NCBI RefSeq assembly: GCF_010015475.1
Contig: NZ_SSNI01000001.1
Location: 248,001-312,000 of the forward strand
Length of the DNA: 64,000 nt
Direction of reading: 5' to 3'
From: Pontibacter pamirensis
Lineage (GTDB): Bacteria; Bacteroidota; Bacteroidia; Cytophagales; Hymenobacteraceae
The notes beneath the pieces are model-generated. The model saw only the letters and a program-made list of their open reading frames with translations. It did not search any database and was not told the origin of the DNA. The position numbers were made by a program, and so were the translations under genes. This document shows positions 10,617 to 20,788 of the stretch, one piece after another. Position 1 is the first letter of the stretch. The number at the start of each line of letters is the position of its first letter.

Positions 10617-10964
10617 ATGTCTACTAATAAGATTACAAGAAGACTAAGAATTAAAAGAGGTATCAGAAACAAAATTTCTGGTACTTCTGCAAGGCCGAGA
10701 TTGTCTGTGTTTCGCAGTAACAAAGGAATTTACGCACAGCTAATAGACGATACTACTGGTGTGACACTAGCAGCTGCCTCTTCGCTGAAACTTGATGATG
10801 CAAAAGCAAATGTGGAGACTGCCGGTAGAGTAGGTAAAGAGATTGCAGCGAAAGCTATAGAGAAAGGTATCTCTGAAGTAGTTTTCGACCGTTCTGGCTA
10901 CCTGTATCACGGTAAAGTTAAATCATTGGCAGAAGGCGCTCGTGAAGCTGGCCTTAAATTCTAA
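10617..10964 (+). CDS. rplR: 50S ribosomal protein L18
   Basis: 115 residues: [20 protein letters not shown] then [18 protein letters not shown], and the end [21 protein letters not shown]18 binds 5S rRNA together with L5. It lies in canonical position between L6 and S5. Confidence 0.98.
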   Translation: MSTNKITRRLRIKRGIRNKISGTSARPRLSVFRSNKGIYAQLIDDTTGVTLAAASSLKLDDAKANVETAGRVGKEIAAKAIEKGISEVVFDRSGYLYHGKVKSLAEGAREAGLKF

Positions 10965-10969
10965 AAATT

Positions 10970-11488
10970 ATGTTGAAGAATAATATACGAAGCGTAAAGG
11001 CGAGCGAAATCGAACTCAAAGAGAAAGTAGTAGCCATTAATCGTGTTGCCAAGGTTGTTAAAGGTGGTAGAAGATTCAGTTTTGCTGCCATCGTTGTAGT
11101 AGGTGACGGAAACGGCGTAGTAGGATACGGACTTGGCAAAGCCAATGAAGTAACTGACGCTATCGCAAAAGGAATCGACGACGCGAAAAAGAACCTGGTT
11201 AAAGTTCCTATTTACCATAGCACAGTACCACACCCAATGGAGGGTAAATACTCTGGTGGTTTTGTTCTCATTAAGCCAGCTGCGGCTGGTACTGGTGTAA
11301 TTGCCGGTGGTGCAATGCGTGCTGTATTGGAGAGTGCTGGTATAAAAGACGTACTTTGCAAATCTAAAGGATCTTCTAACCCACATAACGTGGTGAAGGC
11401 AACTTTCGACGCCCTTTCTAAAATGCGTGATCCTTTGGCTGTTGCGCAGCAACGTGGTGTTAATTTACAGAAAGTATTCAACGGATAA
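10970..11488 (+). CDS. rpsE: 30S ribosomal protein S5
   Basis: 172 residues. The dsRNA-binding-like N domain includes [20 protein letters not shown] and [20 protein letters not shown]; the C domain has [20 protein letters not shown] and ends in [19 protein letters not shown]5 affects decoding accuracy and lines the mRNA entry site. Confidence 0.98.
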   Translation: MLKNNIRSVKASEIELKEKVVAINRVAKVVKGGRRFSFAAIVVVGDGNGVVGYGLGKANEVTDAIAKGIDDAKKNLVKVPIYHSTVPHPMEGKYSGGFVLIKPAAAGTGVIAGGAMRAVLESAGIKDVLCKSKGSSNPHNVVKATFDALSKMRDPLAVAQQRGVNLQKVFNG

Positions 11489-11493
11489 TTGAT

Positions 11494-11676
11494 ATGGCTC
11501 AAGTACAAATCACACAGGTCAAAAGTATCATTGGCCGTCCAAAAGACCAAAAAGATACCATTAAAGCACTTGGTCTTGGTAAGATAAGCAAATCAGTGTC
11601 TGTTGAGAATACACCACAGATTGCTGGTATGATAAAAAAGGTTCATAGTTTAGTAGAAGTAAAAGACTTACAATAA
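11494..11676 (+). CDS. rpmD: 50S ribosomal protein L30
   Basis: 60 residues: VQITQVKSIIGRPKDQKDTI then KALGLGKISKSVSVENTP. This short form of L30 is found in many but not all bacteria. Its stop overlaps the rplO start by one base, so translation is probably coupled. Confidence 0.96.
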   Translation: MAQVQITQVKSIIGRPKDQKDTIKALGLGKISKSVSVENTPQIAGMIKKVHSLVEVKDLQ

Positions 11677-12122
11677 TGTACTTAAATTCTTTAAAACCTG
11701 CAGAAGGTGCTGTAAAGAACAGAAAAAGAATAGGTAGAGGTACTGGATCCGGTAGAGGTGGAACTTCTACACGTGGTCATAAAGGTGCTAAATCCCGTTC
11801 TGGTTATTCACAGAAATCTGGATTTGAAGGTGGTCAGATGCCACTTCAGAGACGTGTGCCTAAGTTTGGCTTCAAAAACATTAACCGTGTTGAGTATAAA
11901 GCCATTAACATAGATGTGTTACAGTCTTTGGCTGAATCAGGCAATGAAACAGTCTTCAACTTTGATTTCTACAAAGCAAACGGTCTGGTTCAGAAAAACG
12001 ATAAAGTAAAAATATTAGGCAGAGGAGAGTTGAATAAAGCTGTAGAAGTACATGCCCATGCATTCTCTGGAACTGCAACATCATCCATAGAAAAAGCAGG
12101 CGGCAAAACAGTAGCGCTCTAA
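11676..12122 (+). CDS. rplO: 50S ribosomal protein L15
   Basis: 148 residues: LKPAEGAVKNRKRIGRGTGS, GRGGTSTRGHKGAKSRSGYS, GFEGGQMPLQRRVPKFGFKN and the C-terminal AHAFSGTATSSIEKAGGKT. L15 is a late-binding 50S protein. It is followed after nine bases by secY. Confidence 0.98.
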   Translation: MYLNSLKPAEGAVKNRKRIGRGTGSGRGGTSTRGHKGAKSRSGYSQKSGFEGGQMPLQRRVPKFGFKNINRVEYKAINIDVLQSLAESGNETVFNFDFYKANGLVQKNDKVKILGRGELNKAVEVHAHAFSGTATSSIEKAGGKTVAL

Positions 12123-12131
12123 TCGATCGGT

Positions 12132-13451
12132 ATGAAGAAGTTTATAACAACTATTAAGAACATTTTTGCGATTGAAGACCTTAGGGTAAGGATCTTTAAT
12201 ACCCTTTTCTTCATTGCAATATTTAGACTTGGTTCTTTTGTTGTTTTACCTGGCGTTGATCCTAATCAGCTACAGGCCAACACTGGTGGCCTGTTTGGTT
12301 TGTTAGATACATTCCTGGGTGGAGCATTTAGCAATGCATCTATCTTTGCGTTAGGTATCATGCCTTATATATCAGCTTCGATTGTATTGCAGCTATTGAC
12401 TATTGCTGTTCCGTATTTTCAAAAAATGCAGAAGGAGGGGGAAAGTGGTCGAAAGAAAATTAACCAGATTACCCGTGTACTTACCATTATCATCACTTTA
12501 GCCCAGGCGGTAGGCTTTGTTGCCACGCTTAATGCTGAGGCGATTGTTATTAATCAAACACTCTTCACCATCACTTCCATGATTGTGCTTACATCAGGTA
12601 CTATTTTTTGTATGTGGTTAGGTGAGAGGATCACAGATAAAGGTATCGGAAACGGTATCTCCATGCTGATTATGATCGGTATTATCTCCCGGTTTCCGGG
12701 TGCCATTTTCGCTGAAGCATTATCAAAACAGCTGAATGGAGCCTTGTTGTTCTTATTTGAAATGTTTGTTCTGTTCTTCGTAGTGATGTCGGTTGTAATG
12801 CTGACACAGGCTATCAGGAGAATTCCGGTTCAGTACGCAAAGCAGGTAGGGGGTAGTTCTTTATATAGTGGTCAACGTCAGTTTATTCCGCTAAAAGTAA
12901 ATGCAGCAGGTGTGATGCCTATCATTTTTGCACAGTCCCTGATGTTCTTACCATCTATGGTTGCGTCTATCTGGGCTGATTCAAATGAAACTGCAAACTA
13001 TATAGGAGCTACATTCTCAGATTTTACCTCCTGGCAGTATAACCTGGTATTTGGTCTTTTGATTTTAGTGTTCACGTATTTCTACACTGCTATCAGCGTT
13101 AACCCAAACCAGATTGCGGATGACCTGAAACGAAGTGGTGGGTTTGTTCCGGGTGTTAAACCTGGCAGAGCAACCTCTGAATACATTGACACTATCTTGA
13201 CAAGAATCACGCTTCCGGGTGCTATATACCTTGCGCTGGTGGCCATATTCCCTTCTATAGCTATGCTATTGGGTGTAACAAGAGAGTTTTCTCAGTTCTT
13301 TGGTGGTACCTCTCTCATCATCATGGTTGGTGTTGTGCTGGATACACTGCAGCAAGTAGAAAGCTATCTGCTTATGCGTCACTATGATGGTATGATGAAA
13401 TCAGGAAAGCTTCGCGGTAGAACTGAGACCATACCTACCATGGCATCTTAG
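12132..13451 (+). CDS. secY: Preprotein translocase subunit SecY
   Basis: 439 residues with about ten hydrophobic segments. TM1 follows the N-terminal IFNTLFFIAIFRLGSFVVLP segment. Other marks are the plug region after GLLDTFLGGAFSNASIFALG, GIMPYISASIVLQLL, RITDKGIGNGISMLIMIGII and the cytoplasmic loop with QRQFIPLKVNAAGVMPIIFA. SecY is the channel of the Sec translocon and works with the SecA encoded at 29.8 kb. adk, frequent after secY elsewhere, is missing; map follows directly. Confidence 0.98.
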   Translation: MKKFITTIKNIFAIEDLRVRIFNTLFFIAIFRLGSFVVLPGVDPNQLQANTGGLFGLLDTFLGGAFSNASIFALGIMPYISASIVLQLLTIAVPYFQKMQKEGESGRKKINQITRVLTIIITLAQAVGFVATLNAEAIVINQTLFTITSMIVLTSGTIFCMWLGERITDKGIGNGISMLIMIGIISRFPGAIFAEALSKQLNGALLFLFEMFVLFFVVMSVVMLTQAIRRIPVQYAKQVGGSSLYSGQRQFIPLKVNAAGVMPIIFAQSLMFLPSMVASIWADSNETANYIGATFSDFTSWQYNLVFGLLILVFTYFYTAISVNPNQIADDLKRSGGFVPGVKPGRATSEYIDTILTRITLPGAIYLALVAIFPSIAMLLGVTREFSQFFGGTSLIIMVGVVLDTLQQVESYLLMRHYDGMMKSGKLRGRTETIPTMAS

Positions 13452-13454
13452 TAA

Positions 13455-14228
13455 ATGATTAATTATAAAACAGAAGAAGAAATAGAGCTGATTCGCCAGA
13501 GTGCTTTGATTTTAAGCAAAGCACATGGCGAAATTGCTCGTCTTATAAAAGAAGGTGTTTCTACGCTTACGTTAGATAAACGGGCTGAAGAGTTCATCAA
13601 AGATAGTGGTGGTCAACCGTCCTTTAAAAATTACAACGGTTTCCCTTATAGCCTGTGTATATCAGTTAACGCTACTGTTGTACATGGCTTTCCTAGTAAG
13701 TACACTTTGAACGATGGAGATATAATTTCTGTTGATGCAGGTGTTTACTACAAAGGGTTTCACAGCGACTGTGCTTACACTCACGCTGTGGGCAACGTTT
13801 CGGAAGAGGTGAAAGACCTCTTGAAAGTGACAAAAGAGTCGCTTTACAAAGGTATTGAAAAAGCAACAGTTGGTTCCAGGCTAGGCGATATTAGTTACAC
13901 GATACAGGAACATGCCGAAGCGCATGGTTATGGTGTTGTCAGAGAACTTGTCGGGCATGGTATCGGTCAGGATTTGCACGAATCTCCTGAGGTCCCAAAC
14001 TATGGCCGTCGTGGGCAAGGGATCAAACTTCAGAATGGTTTGGTTATTGCTATCGAGCCCATGATTAATCTCGGAACGCGGCACATTGTGCAGGAAGACG
14101 ATGGTTGGACGATTCGAACAAAAGATAAAAAACCTTCTGCCCATTTTGAGCATTCCGTAGTAGTGCGTAAGGATAAGGCTGAGATTTTAACAACATTTGA
14201 TTATATAGAAGAAGCAAAAAAATCATAA
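13455..14228 (+). CDS. map: Type I methionine aminopeptidase
   Basis: 257 residues. Metal ligands of the pita-bread fold are visible: Asp in ISVDAGVYYKGFHSDCAYTH (two Asp), His in ELVGHGIGQDLHESPEVPNY, Glu in LVIAIEPMINLG and Glu in AHFEHSVVV. It removes the N-terminal Met from new proteins. It abuts infA without a gap and lies in the secY-map-infA order common in Gram-positive bacteria and Bacteroidota. Confidence 0.97.
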   Translation: MINYKTEEEIELIRQSALILSKAHGEIARLIKEGVSTLTLDKRAEEFIKDSGGQPSFKNYNGFPYSLCISVNATVVHGFPSKYTLNDGDIISVDAGVYYKGFHSDCAYTHAVGNVSEEVKDLLKVTKESLYKGIEKATVGSRLGDISYTIQEHAEAHGYGVVRELVGHGIGQDLHESPEVPNYGRRGQGIKLQNGLVIAIEPMINLGTRHIVQEDDGWTIRTKDKKPSAHFEHSVVVRKDKAEILTTFDYIEEAKKS

Positions 14229-14447
14229 ATGGCAAAACAGTCGTCCATAGAACAAGACGGAACTATAGTTGAAGCTTTGTCTAACGCCATGTTTAGAGTG
14301 GAGCTTGAAAATGGTCATCAGGTAGTTGCTCATATTTCCGGTAAAATGAGAATGCATTATATTAAAATTTTGCCCGGTGATAGAGTGAAATTAGAAATGT
14401 CGCCTTACGACCTTACAAAAGGCAGAATTGTTTACCGATATAAATAA
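14229..14447 (+). CDS. infA: Translation initiation factor IF-1
   Basis: 72 residues, a single S1-type OB fold: [60 protein letters not shown] and VYRYK at the end. This is an almost invariant protein. It binds the A site of the 30S subunit during initiation. Confidence 0.98.
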   Translation: MAKQSSIEQDGTIVEALSNAMFRVELENGHQVVAHISGKMRMHYIKILPGDRVKLEMSPYDLTKGRIVYRYK

Positions 14448-14452
14448 ATAAA

Positions 14453-14569
14453 ATGAAAGTTAAAGCATCAGTAAAAAAGAGAAGTGCTGATTGTAAAGTT
14501 ATCCGCCGTAAGGGGAAGCTTTATGTAATCAACAAAAAGAATCCAAGATATAAACAAAGACAAGGATAA
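14453..14569 (+). CDS. rpmJ: 50S ribosomal protein L36, zinc-free form
   Basis: A 38-residue frame running from ATG 14453 to TAA 14567-14569: starts [15 protein letters not shown] and ends NPRYKQRQG. The usual zinc site (Cys11, Cys14, Cys27, His33) is reduced to Cys14; the other three positions are Ser11, Asn27 and Tyr33, so zinc cannot be held. The place between infA and rpsM is canonical. Confidence 0.96.
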   Translation: MKVKASVKKRSADCKVIRRKGKLYVINKKNPRYKQRQG

Positions 14570-14581
14570 TTAAATAATAGT

Positions 14582-14959
14582 ATGGCTAGAATTGCAGGAG
14601 TAGATATTCCGGATAACAAAAGAGGCGAAATCGCTTTGACCTATATCTTTGGTATCGGTCGTAACCTTTCGCAGAGAATCCTTACAAAAGCCGGGGTGGA
14701 TCTTGACAAAAAGGTAAAAGACTGGACAGAAGATGAAGCCGGTGAGATCAGATCAATTATTGCAGCTGATCATAAAACTGAAGGTGTGCTTCGTTCTGAG
14801 GTGCAATTGCACATCAAGCGTTTGATGGACATCGGAAGCTACCGTGGGTTAAGACACCGTAAGGGTTTACCAGTACGCGGACAGCGTACCAAGAACAACT
14901 CACGTACCCGAAAAGGTAAGCGTAAAACAGTTGCTAACAAAAAGAAAGCTGCTAAATAA
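14582..14959 (+). CDS. rpsM: 30S ribosomal protein S13
   Basis: 125 residues: [40 protein letters not shown] and the tail [21 protein letters not shown]13 contacts tRNA and the 50S subunit from the 30S head. It heads the alpha operon segment. Confidence 0.98.
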   Translation: MARIAGVDIPDNKRGEIALTYIFGIGRNLSQRILTKAGVDLDKKVKDWTEDEAGEIRSIIAADHKTEGVLRSEVQLHIKRLMDIGSYRGLRHRKGLPVRGQRTKNNSRTRKGKRKTVANKKKAAK

Positions 14960-14968
14960 TAATTGATT

Positions 14969-15361
14969 ATGGCTCAGAAAAGAAAAGATAAAGCTAAAAA
15001 GCGTGTAGTTATTGTAGAACCAGTGGGTCAGGTACACATTAAGGCTTCTTTCAATAACATCATTATATCAGTAACCAATAACGTAGGTCAGGTAATATCT
15101 TGGGCTTCTGCTGGTAAAATGGGCTTTAAGGGTTCTAAAAAGAACACTCCGTACGCGGCTCAGATGGCTGCTGGCGATTGCGCCAAAGTTGCTTATGACC
15201 TTGGAATGCGAAAGGCTGAGGTGTTTGTAAAAGGTCCGGGTTCAGGTAGAGAATCTGCTATCCGTACGGTACAAAACACTGGTATAGAAGTAACTTCTAT
15301 TAAAGATGTTACCCCTCTGCCACACAACGGATGTCGTCCACCAAAACGCAGAAGAGTTTAA
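14969..15361 (+). CDS. rpsK: 30S ribosomal protein S11
   Basis: 130 residues from ATG 14969. An in-frame TTG six bases upstream is ignored because [11 protein letters not shown] fits the family. Conserved blocks: [60 protein letters not shown] and the end [13 protein letters not shown]11 lies on the 30S platform. Confidence 0.97.
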   Translation: MAQKRKDKAKKRVVIVEPVGQVHIKASFNNIIISVTNNVGQVISWASAGKMGFKGSKKNTPYAAQMAAGDCAKVAYDLGMRKAEVFVKGPGSGRESAIRTVQNTGIEVTSIKDVTPLPHNGCRPPKRRRV

Positions 15362-15380
15362 TTTCAAATTAATTTAAGAA

Positions 15381-15986
15381 ATGGCAAGATATACTGGTCC
15401 AAAAAGTAAAATCTCAAGAAAGTTTAACGAAGAGATTTTCGGCCCAAGCAAAGCACTAAAAAAGAAAGCTTATCCTCCGGGGATGCACGGCCGTGGCCGT
15501 CGCAAAAAGCAGTCTGAATACGCTGTTCAGCTGAATGAAAAGCAGAAAGCAAAATACATATACGGTATTCTGGAAAAACAATTTGCTAACTTATTTGAGA
15601 AAGCTCACAGAAAAGGTGGTATCACCGGTGAGAACCTGTTAGTGTTGCTGGAGTCTAGATTAGATAATACTGTTTACCGTTTAGGTATAGCTCCAACCAG
15701 GAGAGCTGCGCGTCAGCTTGTGTTGCATAAGCACATCCTAGTTAATGGCGAAATCGTGAACATTCCTTCATACAGCCTGAAGGTAGGTGAGTTAGTAGCG
15801 GTAAGAGAGAAATCCAAGTCTCTTGAGGCTATCACAACATCACTTGCTGTGCATAACGCACGTGCCTTTAGCTGGTTAGAGTGGAATGCAAGCGAAATGT
15901 CAGGTAAGTACGTAGCTACTCCTGACAGAGAGCAAATCCCTGAGAAAATTCAGGAGCAGCTCATCGTCGAGCTTTACTCTAAGTAA
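15381..15986 (+). CDS. rpsD: 30S ribosomal protein S4
   Basis: 201 residues: [40 protein letters not shown], and the S4 RNA-binding domain [20 protein letters not shown] then [13 protein letters not shown]. No CxxC pair is present in the N-terminal region, so it is a zinc-free S4. S4 initiates 30S assembly. Confidence 0.98.
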   Translation: MARYTGPKSKISRKFNEEIFGPSKALKKKAYPPGMHGRGRRKKQSEYAVQLNEKQKAKYIYGILEKQFANLFEKAHRKGGITGENLLVLLESRLDNTVYRLGIAPTRRAARQLVLHKHILVNGEIVNIPSYSLKVGELVAVREKSKSLEAITTSLAVHNARAFSWLEWNASEMSGKYVATPDREQIPEKIQEQLIVELYSK

Positions 15987-16023
15987 GCAGCATAATCAAT
16001 TTATAACCTTTAACACTGCAAGT

Positions 16024-17013
16024 ATGTCAATATTAGCATTTCAAATGCCGGAGAAAGTTGTGATGGAAAAAGCCGACGACTTTCATGGTTCATTTGAATT
16101 CAAGCCGCTTGAAAAAGGTTACGGTGTAACCATCGGAAATGCTCTGCGAAGAATTCTTCTTTCATCTTTAGAAGGATATGCCATCACGAGCATCCGTATA
16201 GGTGGTGTATTGCATGAGTTTTCGTCTGTTGAAGGGGTGGTTGAGGATGTCTCTGACATTATCCTTAACTTGAAGATGGTTCGCATGAAGAAAATCAGCG
16301 AATTGCAGGACGAGAAGATCACTGTGAGTCTCAGTGGTCAGGATACTTTCACTGCTGGTGATATAAACAAATTCACTTCCAGCTTCGAAGTGCTTAATCC
16401 GGAACTGGTGATTTGCCACCTGGATCCAAGCATCAATTTCGAAGTAGAGCTTACAGTTCAGAAAGGCCGCGGTTACGTGCCTGCCGACGAAAATAAGCCA
16501 GCGGAGCAAGTGTTTGGGCATATCTCGATTGATGCCATCTATACACCTATTAAAAACGTTAAGTTTAGTGTGGAGAACACGCGTGTAGAGCAGAAAACTG
16601 ACTACGAGAAGCTTGTTCTTGACATCCAGACAGACGGTTCAATTCATCCTGAGGAAGCATTGAAAGGTGCTGCCAACATCCTGATTCAGCATTTCATGCT
16701 GTTTTCTGATAATACCATGACTTTTGAAACAGCTAAGCCTGAAGAGGAAGAGGCTGTAGACGAAGAATTACTGCATATGCGCAAAGTTTTGAAGACTTCT
16801 CTTCAGGACATGGATTTATCTGTGCGCGCGTACAATTGCCTTAAGGCTGCCGACATTAAAACACTCGGCGACCTGGTGCAGCTGGACATTTCAGACATGA
16901 TGAAGTTCAGAAACTTTGGTAAGAAGTCTCTGACTGAGTTAGAGAACCTGGTGCAGGAGAAAGGACTGGTTTTCGGAATGGACCTTTCTAAGTACAAATT
17001 AGAAGAAGATTAA
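16024..17013 (+). CDS. rpoA: RNA polymerase subunit alpha
   Basis: 329 residues. The N-terminal dimerisation domain includes [20 protein letters not shown] and [20 protein letters not shown]. An acidic linker of about ten residues follows near 240. The C-terminal domain has [20 protein letters not shown] and [18 protein letters not shown], the helix-hairpin-helix that binds UP elements and activators. It sits between rpsD and rplQ as usual. Confidence 0.98.
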   Translation: MSILAFQMPEKVVMEKADDFHGSFEFKPLEKGYGVTIGNALRRILLSSLEGYAITSIRIGGVLHEFSSVEGVVEDVSDIILNLKMVRMKKISELQDEKITVSLSGQDTFTAGDINKFTSSFEVLNPELVICHLDPSINFEVELTVQKGRGYVPADENKPAEQVFGHISIDAIYTPIKNVKFSVENTRVEQKTDYEKLVLDIQTDGSIHPEEALKGAANILIQHFMLFSDNTMTFETAKPEEEEAVDEELLHMRKVLKTSLQDMDLSVRAYNCLKAADIKTLGDLVQLDISDMMKFRNFGKKSLTELENLVQEKGLVFGMDLSKYKLEED

Positions 17014-17083
17014 ATAATCTACGGCATAATTCCCGATCCCTTCAAAGGTTGATCGACGGTATGCACGTGCACAAATTACAATA

Positions 17084-17704
17084 ATGAGACACGGTAAAAA
17101 AATCAATCACTTAGGAAGAACGGCGTCACACCGTAAGGCAATGCTGTCGAACATGGCAGCTTCCCTTATCCTGCACAAGCGCGTATCTACTACAGTAGCC
17201 AAGGCGAAAGCACTGCGTAAGTATGTGGAGCCTTTGTTAACTAAATCTAAAAACGATACTACTCACTCCAGAAGAACTTGTTTTGCTTACCTGCAGAACA
17301 AAGAATCTGTAAAGGAGCTTTTTGATGAAGTATCTGTAAAAGTAGCAAACAGACCAGGCGGATACACCCGCATCCTGAAAACTGGCTACAGACTGGGTGA
17401 CAATGCAGAAATGTGTGTTATCGAGCTGGTAGACTATAATGAGGATATGCTGACAACAGCTTCAACTGCTACTGGTGGTGCGAAGAGAACGCGTCGCCGT
17501 GGTGGTAAGAAGGGCAGTGATGCTGCTAACACAGAGGCTTCAACAGCCACTGCACCAGCAACTGATGCTGGAACAGCAGCTCCGGCTGTAGAAGCAGCAG
17601 CCCAGGCTGAAACTGAAACTCCTGCATCATCTGTTGACACTAAGGCTACGGATGCTCCTGCAGAGTCTACTGATTCTAATGAAGAGACAAAAGATGCTAA
17701 GTAA
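17084..17704 (+). CDS. rplQ: 50S ribosomal protein L17 with long Ala/Thr/Glu tail
   Basis: 206 residues, against about 127 in E. coli. Residues 1-120 are a normal L17 ([51 protein letters not shown]). After a short basic stretch ([10 protein letters not shown]) comes a tail of about 65 residues made almost only of Ala, Thr, Glu, Ser, Pro and Asp, probably disordered. It is the last gene of the ribosomal cluster and is followed by a terminator. Confidence 0.96.
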   Translation: MRHGKKINHLGRTASHRKAMLSNMAASLILHKRVSTTVAKAKALRKYVEPLLTKSKNDTTHSRRTCFAYLQNKESVKELFDEVSVKVANRPGGYTRILKTGYRLGDNAEMCVIELVDYNEDMLTTASTATGGAKRTRRRGGKKGSDAANTEASTATAPATDAGTAAPAVEAAAQAETETPASSVDTKATDAPAESTDSNEETKDAK

Positions 17705-17725
17705 GCTTTTTTTGTAAATATTTTA

Positions 17726-17757
17726 AAGGGACATGACGTAAGTCGTGTCCCTTTTTT
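17726..17757 (+). terminator. Terminator of the ribosomal protein cluster
   Basis: A 12-bp stem (17726-17737 with 17742-17753, one G-T pair) closes a GTAA loop and ends in six T. The T run merges with the -7 box of the next gene. Confidence 0.9.
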
Positions 17758-17764
17758 ATTTTTG
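17757..17764 (+). promoter_or_regulatory. -7 box of carA, fused to the terminator T run
   Basis: TATTTTTG matches TAnnTTTG and begins with the last T of the rplQ terminator, 15 bases before carA. No TTG at the expected -33 distance was found, so the promoter call rests on one element. Confidence 0.45.
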
Positions 17765-17779
17765 TAACAAATCATTATT

Positions 17780-18892
17780 ATGAAGAAGCAAATTTCAACA
17801 GAAGCGATACTTCTTTTAGAAGATGGCACCGTTTTTAAAGGTAAAAGCCTGGGACGTATTGGTACATCAGGTGGCGAGTTATGTTTCAACACCGGGATGA
17901 CAGGTTACCAGGAAATTTTTACTGACCCCTCCTATTATGGGCAGATGGTTGTGACCACTGTATCTCATGTTGGTAACTATGGCGTACAACATCAGGAAGT
18001 AGAGTCAGACAAAATCCAAATCAGCGGCCTGGTTTGCAAAGATTTCTCCAGTCACTTTTCCCGACAAACTGCCGAAGGCTCTTTGCAGGACTATTTTGAA
18101 CAAGCAGGAGTGGTGGGCATTTGTGAGATAGACACCAGAGCGCTGGTACGCCATATCCGCGATAAGGGAGCCATGAACGCAATTGTCTCTTCTGAGACAA
18201 CAGACATGGATGAGTTGCGTAAAAAATTGGCAGAGGTGCCATCGATGGCTGGCCTTGAGCTATCCTCGAAAGTGAGTACACCTGAAATCTACCACTTTAA
18301 ACCTGAGGAGGTAAAGTATAGAGTAGCAGTGCTTGACCTTGGTGTAAAGCAAAATAGCCTCAAAAATCTGGTAGCGCGTGGCTGTGAAGTAAAGGTGTTC
18401 CCGTACAATACACCCTTCGAAGAAATGGAACAGTGGAACCCAGATGGTTACTTTATATCCAATGGACCCGGAGATCCTGCTGCCACGACAGTAGCAGTAA
18501 ACAGTGTGAAGCAGATGCTGGAGAAACAGAAGCCACTATTTGGTATCTGTATGGGACACCAGATGCTGGCACAGGCTAATGGAATAGCTACCTATAAAAT
18601 GCATAACGGTCACCGCGGTTTAAACCACCCTGTGAAGAACCTGCGCACAGGCCGTTCTGAAATTACAAGCCAGAACCATGGCTTCGTAGTAGATGCCGAG
18701 CAATTGCAAAATCATCCGGAAGTAGAGGTTACACACATCAACCTTAACGATAATACTATTGAAGGTATCCGCATGAAATCAAAGCCTGCCTTTTCTGTGC
18801 AATATCACCCCGAATCATCTCCAGGACCACACGACTCAGAATACCTGTTTGATGATTTCATCGAACTGTTAGAACAAAGTAAAATCAAGTAA
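17780..18892 (+). CDS. carA: Carbamoyl-phosphate synthase small subunit
   Basis: 370 residues. The N-terminal CPSase domain has LGRIGTSGGELCFNTGMTGY and QEIFTDPSYYGQMVV. The C-terminal class I glutamine amidotransferase has FGICMGHQMLAQA (nucleophile Cys) and FSVQYHPESSPGPHDSEYLF (His, Glu). It supplies ammonia from glutamine for carbamoyl phosphate in arginine and pyrimidine synthesis. The large subunit carB is not in this window; eno follows 20 bases later. Confidence 0.97.
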   Translation: MKKQISTEAILLLEDGTVFKGKSLGRIGTSGGELCFNTGMTGYQEIFTDPSYYGQMVVTTVSHVGNYGVQHQEVESDKIQISGLVCKDFSSHFSRQTAEGSLQDYFEQAGVVGICEIDTRALVRHIRDKGAMNAIVSSETTDMDELRKKLAEVPSMAGLELSSKVSTPEIYHFKPEEVKYRVAVLDLGVKQNSLKNLVARGCEVKVFPYNTPFEEMEQWNPDGYFISNGPGDPAATTVAVNSVKQMLEKQKPLFGICMGHQMLAQANGIATYKMHNGHRGLNHPVKNLRTGRSEITSQNHGFVVDAEQLQNHPEVEVTHINLNDNTIEGIRMKSKPAFSVQYHPESSPGPHDSEYLFDDFIELLEQSKIK

Positions 18893-18903
18893 AACTATTT
18901 TAG

Positions 18904-20190
<1,287 letters not shown>

Positions 20191-20217
20191 TAACACAGAA
20201 CATAAAATAAATATGGT

Positions 20218-20252
20218 AAGGCTGTGGGTTATCTGACTCACAGCCTTATTTT
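20218..20252 (+). terminator. Terminator after eno
   Basis: A 12-bp stem (20218-20229 with 20236-20247, one G-T pair) with a six-base loop, followed by T-rich sequence that again doubles as a -7 box. Confidence 0.85.
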
Positions 20253-20254
20253 TG
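20247..20254 (+). promoter_or_regulatory. -7 box of the divIC-like gene, fused to terminator
   Basis: TATTTTTG begins in the last base of the eno terminator stem, 25 bases before the next ATG. No TTG at the expected distance. Confidence 0.4.
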
Positions 20255-20279
20255 TATAAGCACTTTTATCTCTACCGCT

Positions 20280-20576
20280 ATGTACAGACGCATTCCCAGA
20301 ATCTTCCGCAACTTCTATTTCATCACCTCTTTCCTTTTTTTAGTCTGGATGCTCTTTTTCGACTCCAACGACTTTATTACGCAGTACCAGATGAGCAAAA
20401 CCCTCAGCAATTTAGAGGAGGAAAAGGAGCATTACCTGGAAAAGATGGACGAAGTACAGCAGGACCGCAAGGAACTGATGAGTAATGCGGAGCTGCTGGA
20501 GAAGTTTGCCCGCGAGAAATACCTGATGAAGCGCCCGAACGAAGACGTATTCATCATCGTGGAAAAAGAAGATTAG
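20280..20576 (+). CDS. Septum formation initiator family protein (DivIC/FtsB-like)
   Basis: 98 residues. A short cytoplasmic N-terminus (MYRRIPRIFRN) leads into one membrane helix at about residues 12-27, then a coiled coil (MSKTLSNLEEEKEHYLEKMD and on) and the FAREKYLMKRPNEDVFIIVE end typical of DivIC/FtsB. These bitopic proteins bridge FtsQ/FtsL in the divisome. The eno-divIC/ftsB order is widespread, which supports the call. Confidence 0.85.
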   Translation: MYRRIPRIFRNFYFITSFLFLVWMLFFDSNDFITQYQMSKTLSNLEEEKEHYLEKMDEVQQDRKELMSNAELLEKFAREKYLMKRPNEDVFIIVEKED

Positions 20577-20729
20577 GAATCTTTAGCGCAAGGTTCTGCA
20601 CTATCAGTAGAGGTGCCTAAGAGGATGAGCACCCACAGGCAATTAAGTAATCAATGGCGACCTGTAGCCCAATCAGGAGCTATACCTATACCGCTTATCC
20701 CACAAACAAATCTCTCCCCAAATTATTTG

Positions 20730-20737
20730 TAACTTTG
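20730..20737 (+). promoter_or_regulatory. -7 box before the Hsp70 gene
   Basis: TAACTTTG matches TAnnTTTG, about 50 bases before the start codon. The -33 element is not clear. The 211-base gap 20577-20788 holds no other feature I recognise. Confidence 0.55.
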
Positions 20738-20788
20738 TGCCCATGTGTCACCGCTAAATAGTGGTGACCTCACGTAATAACAGATACT

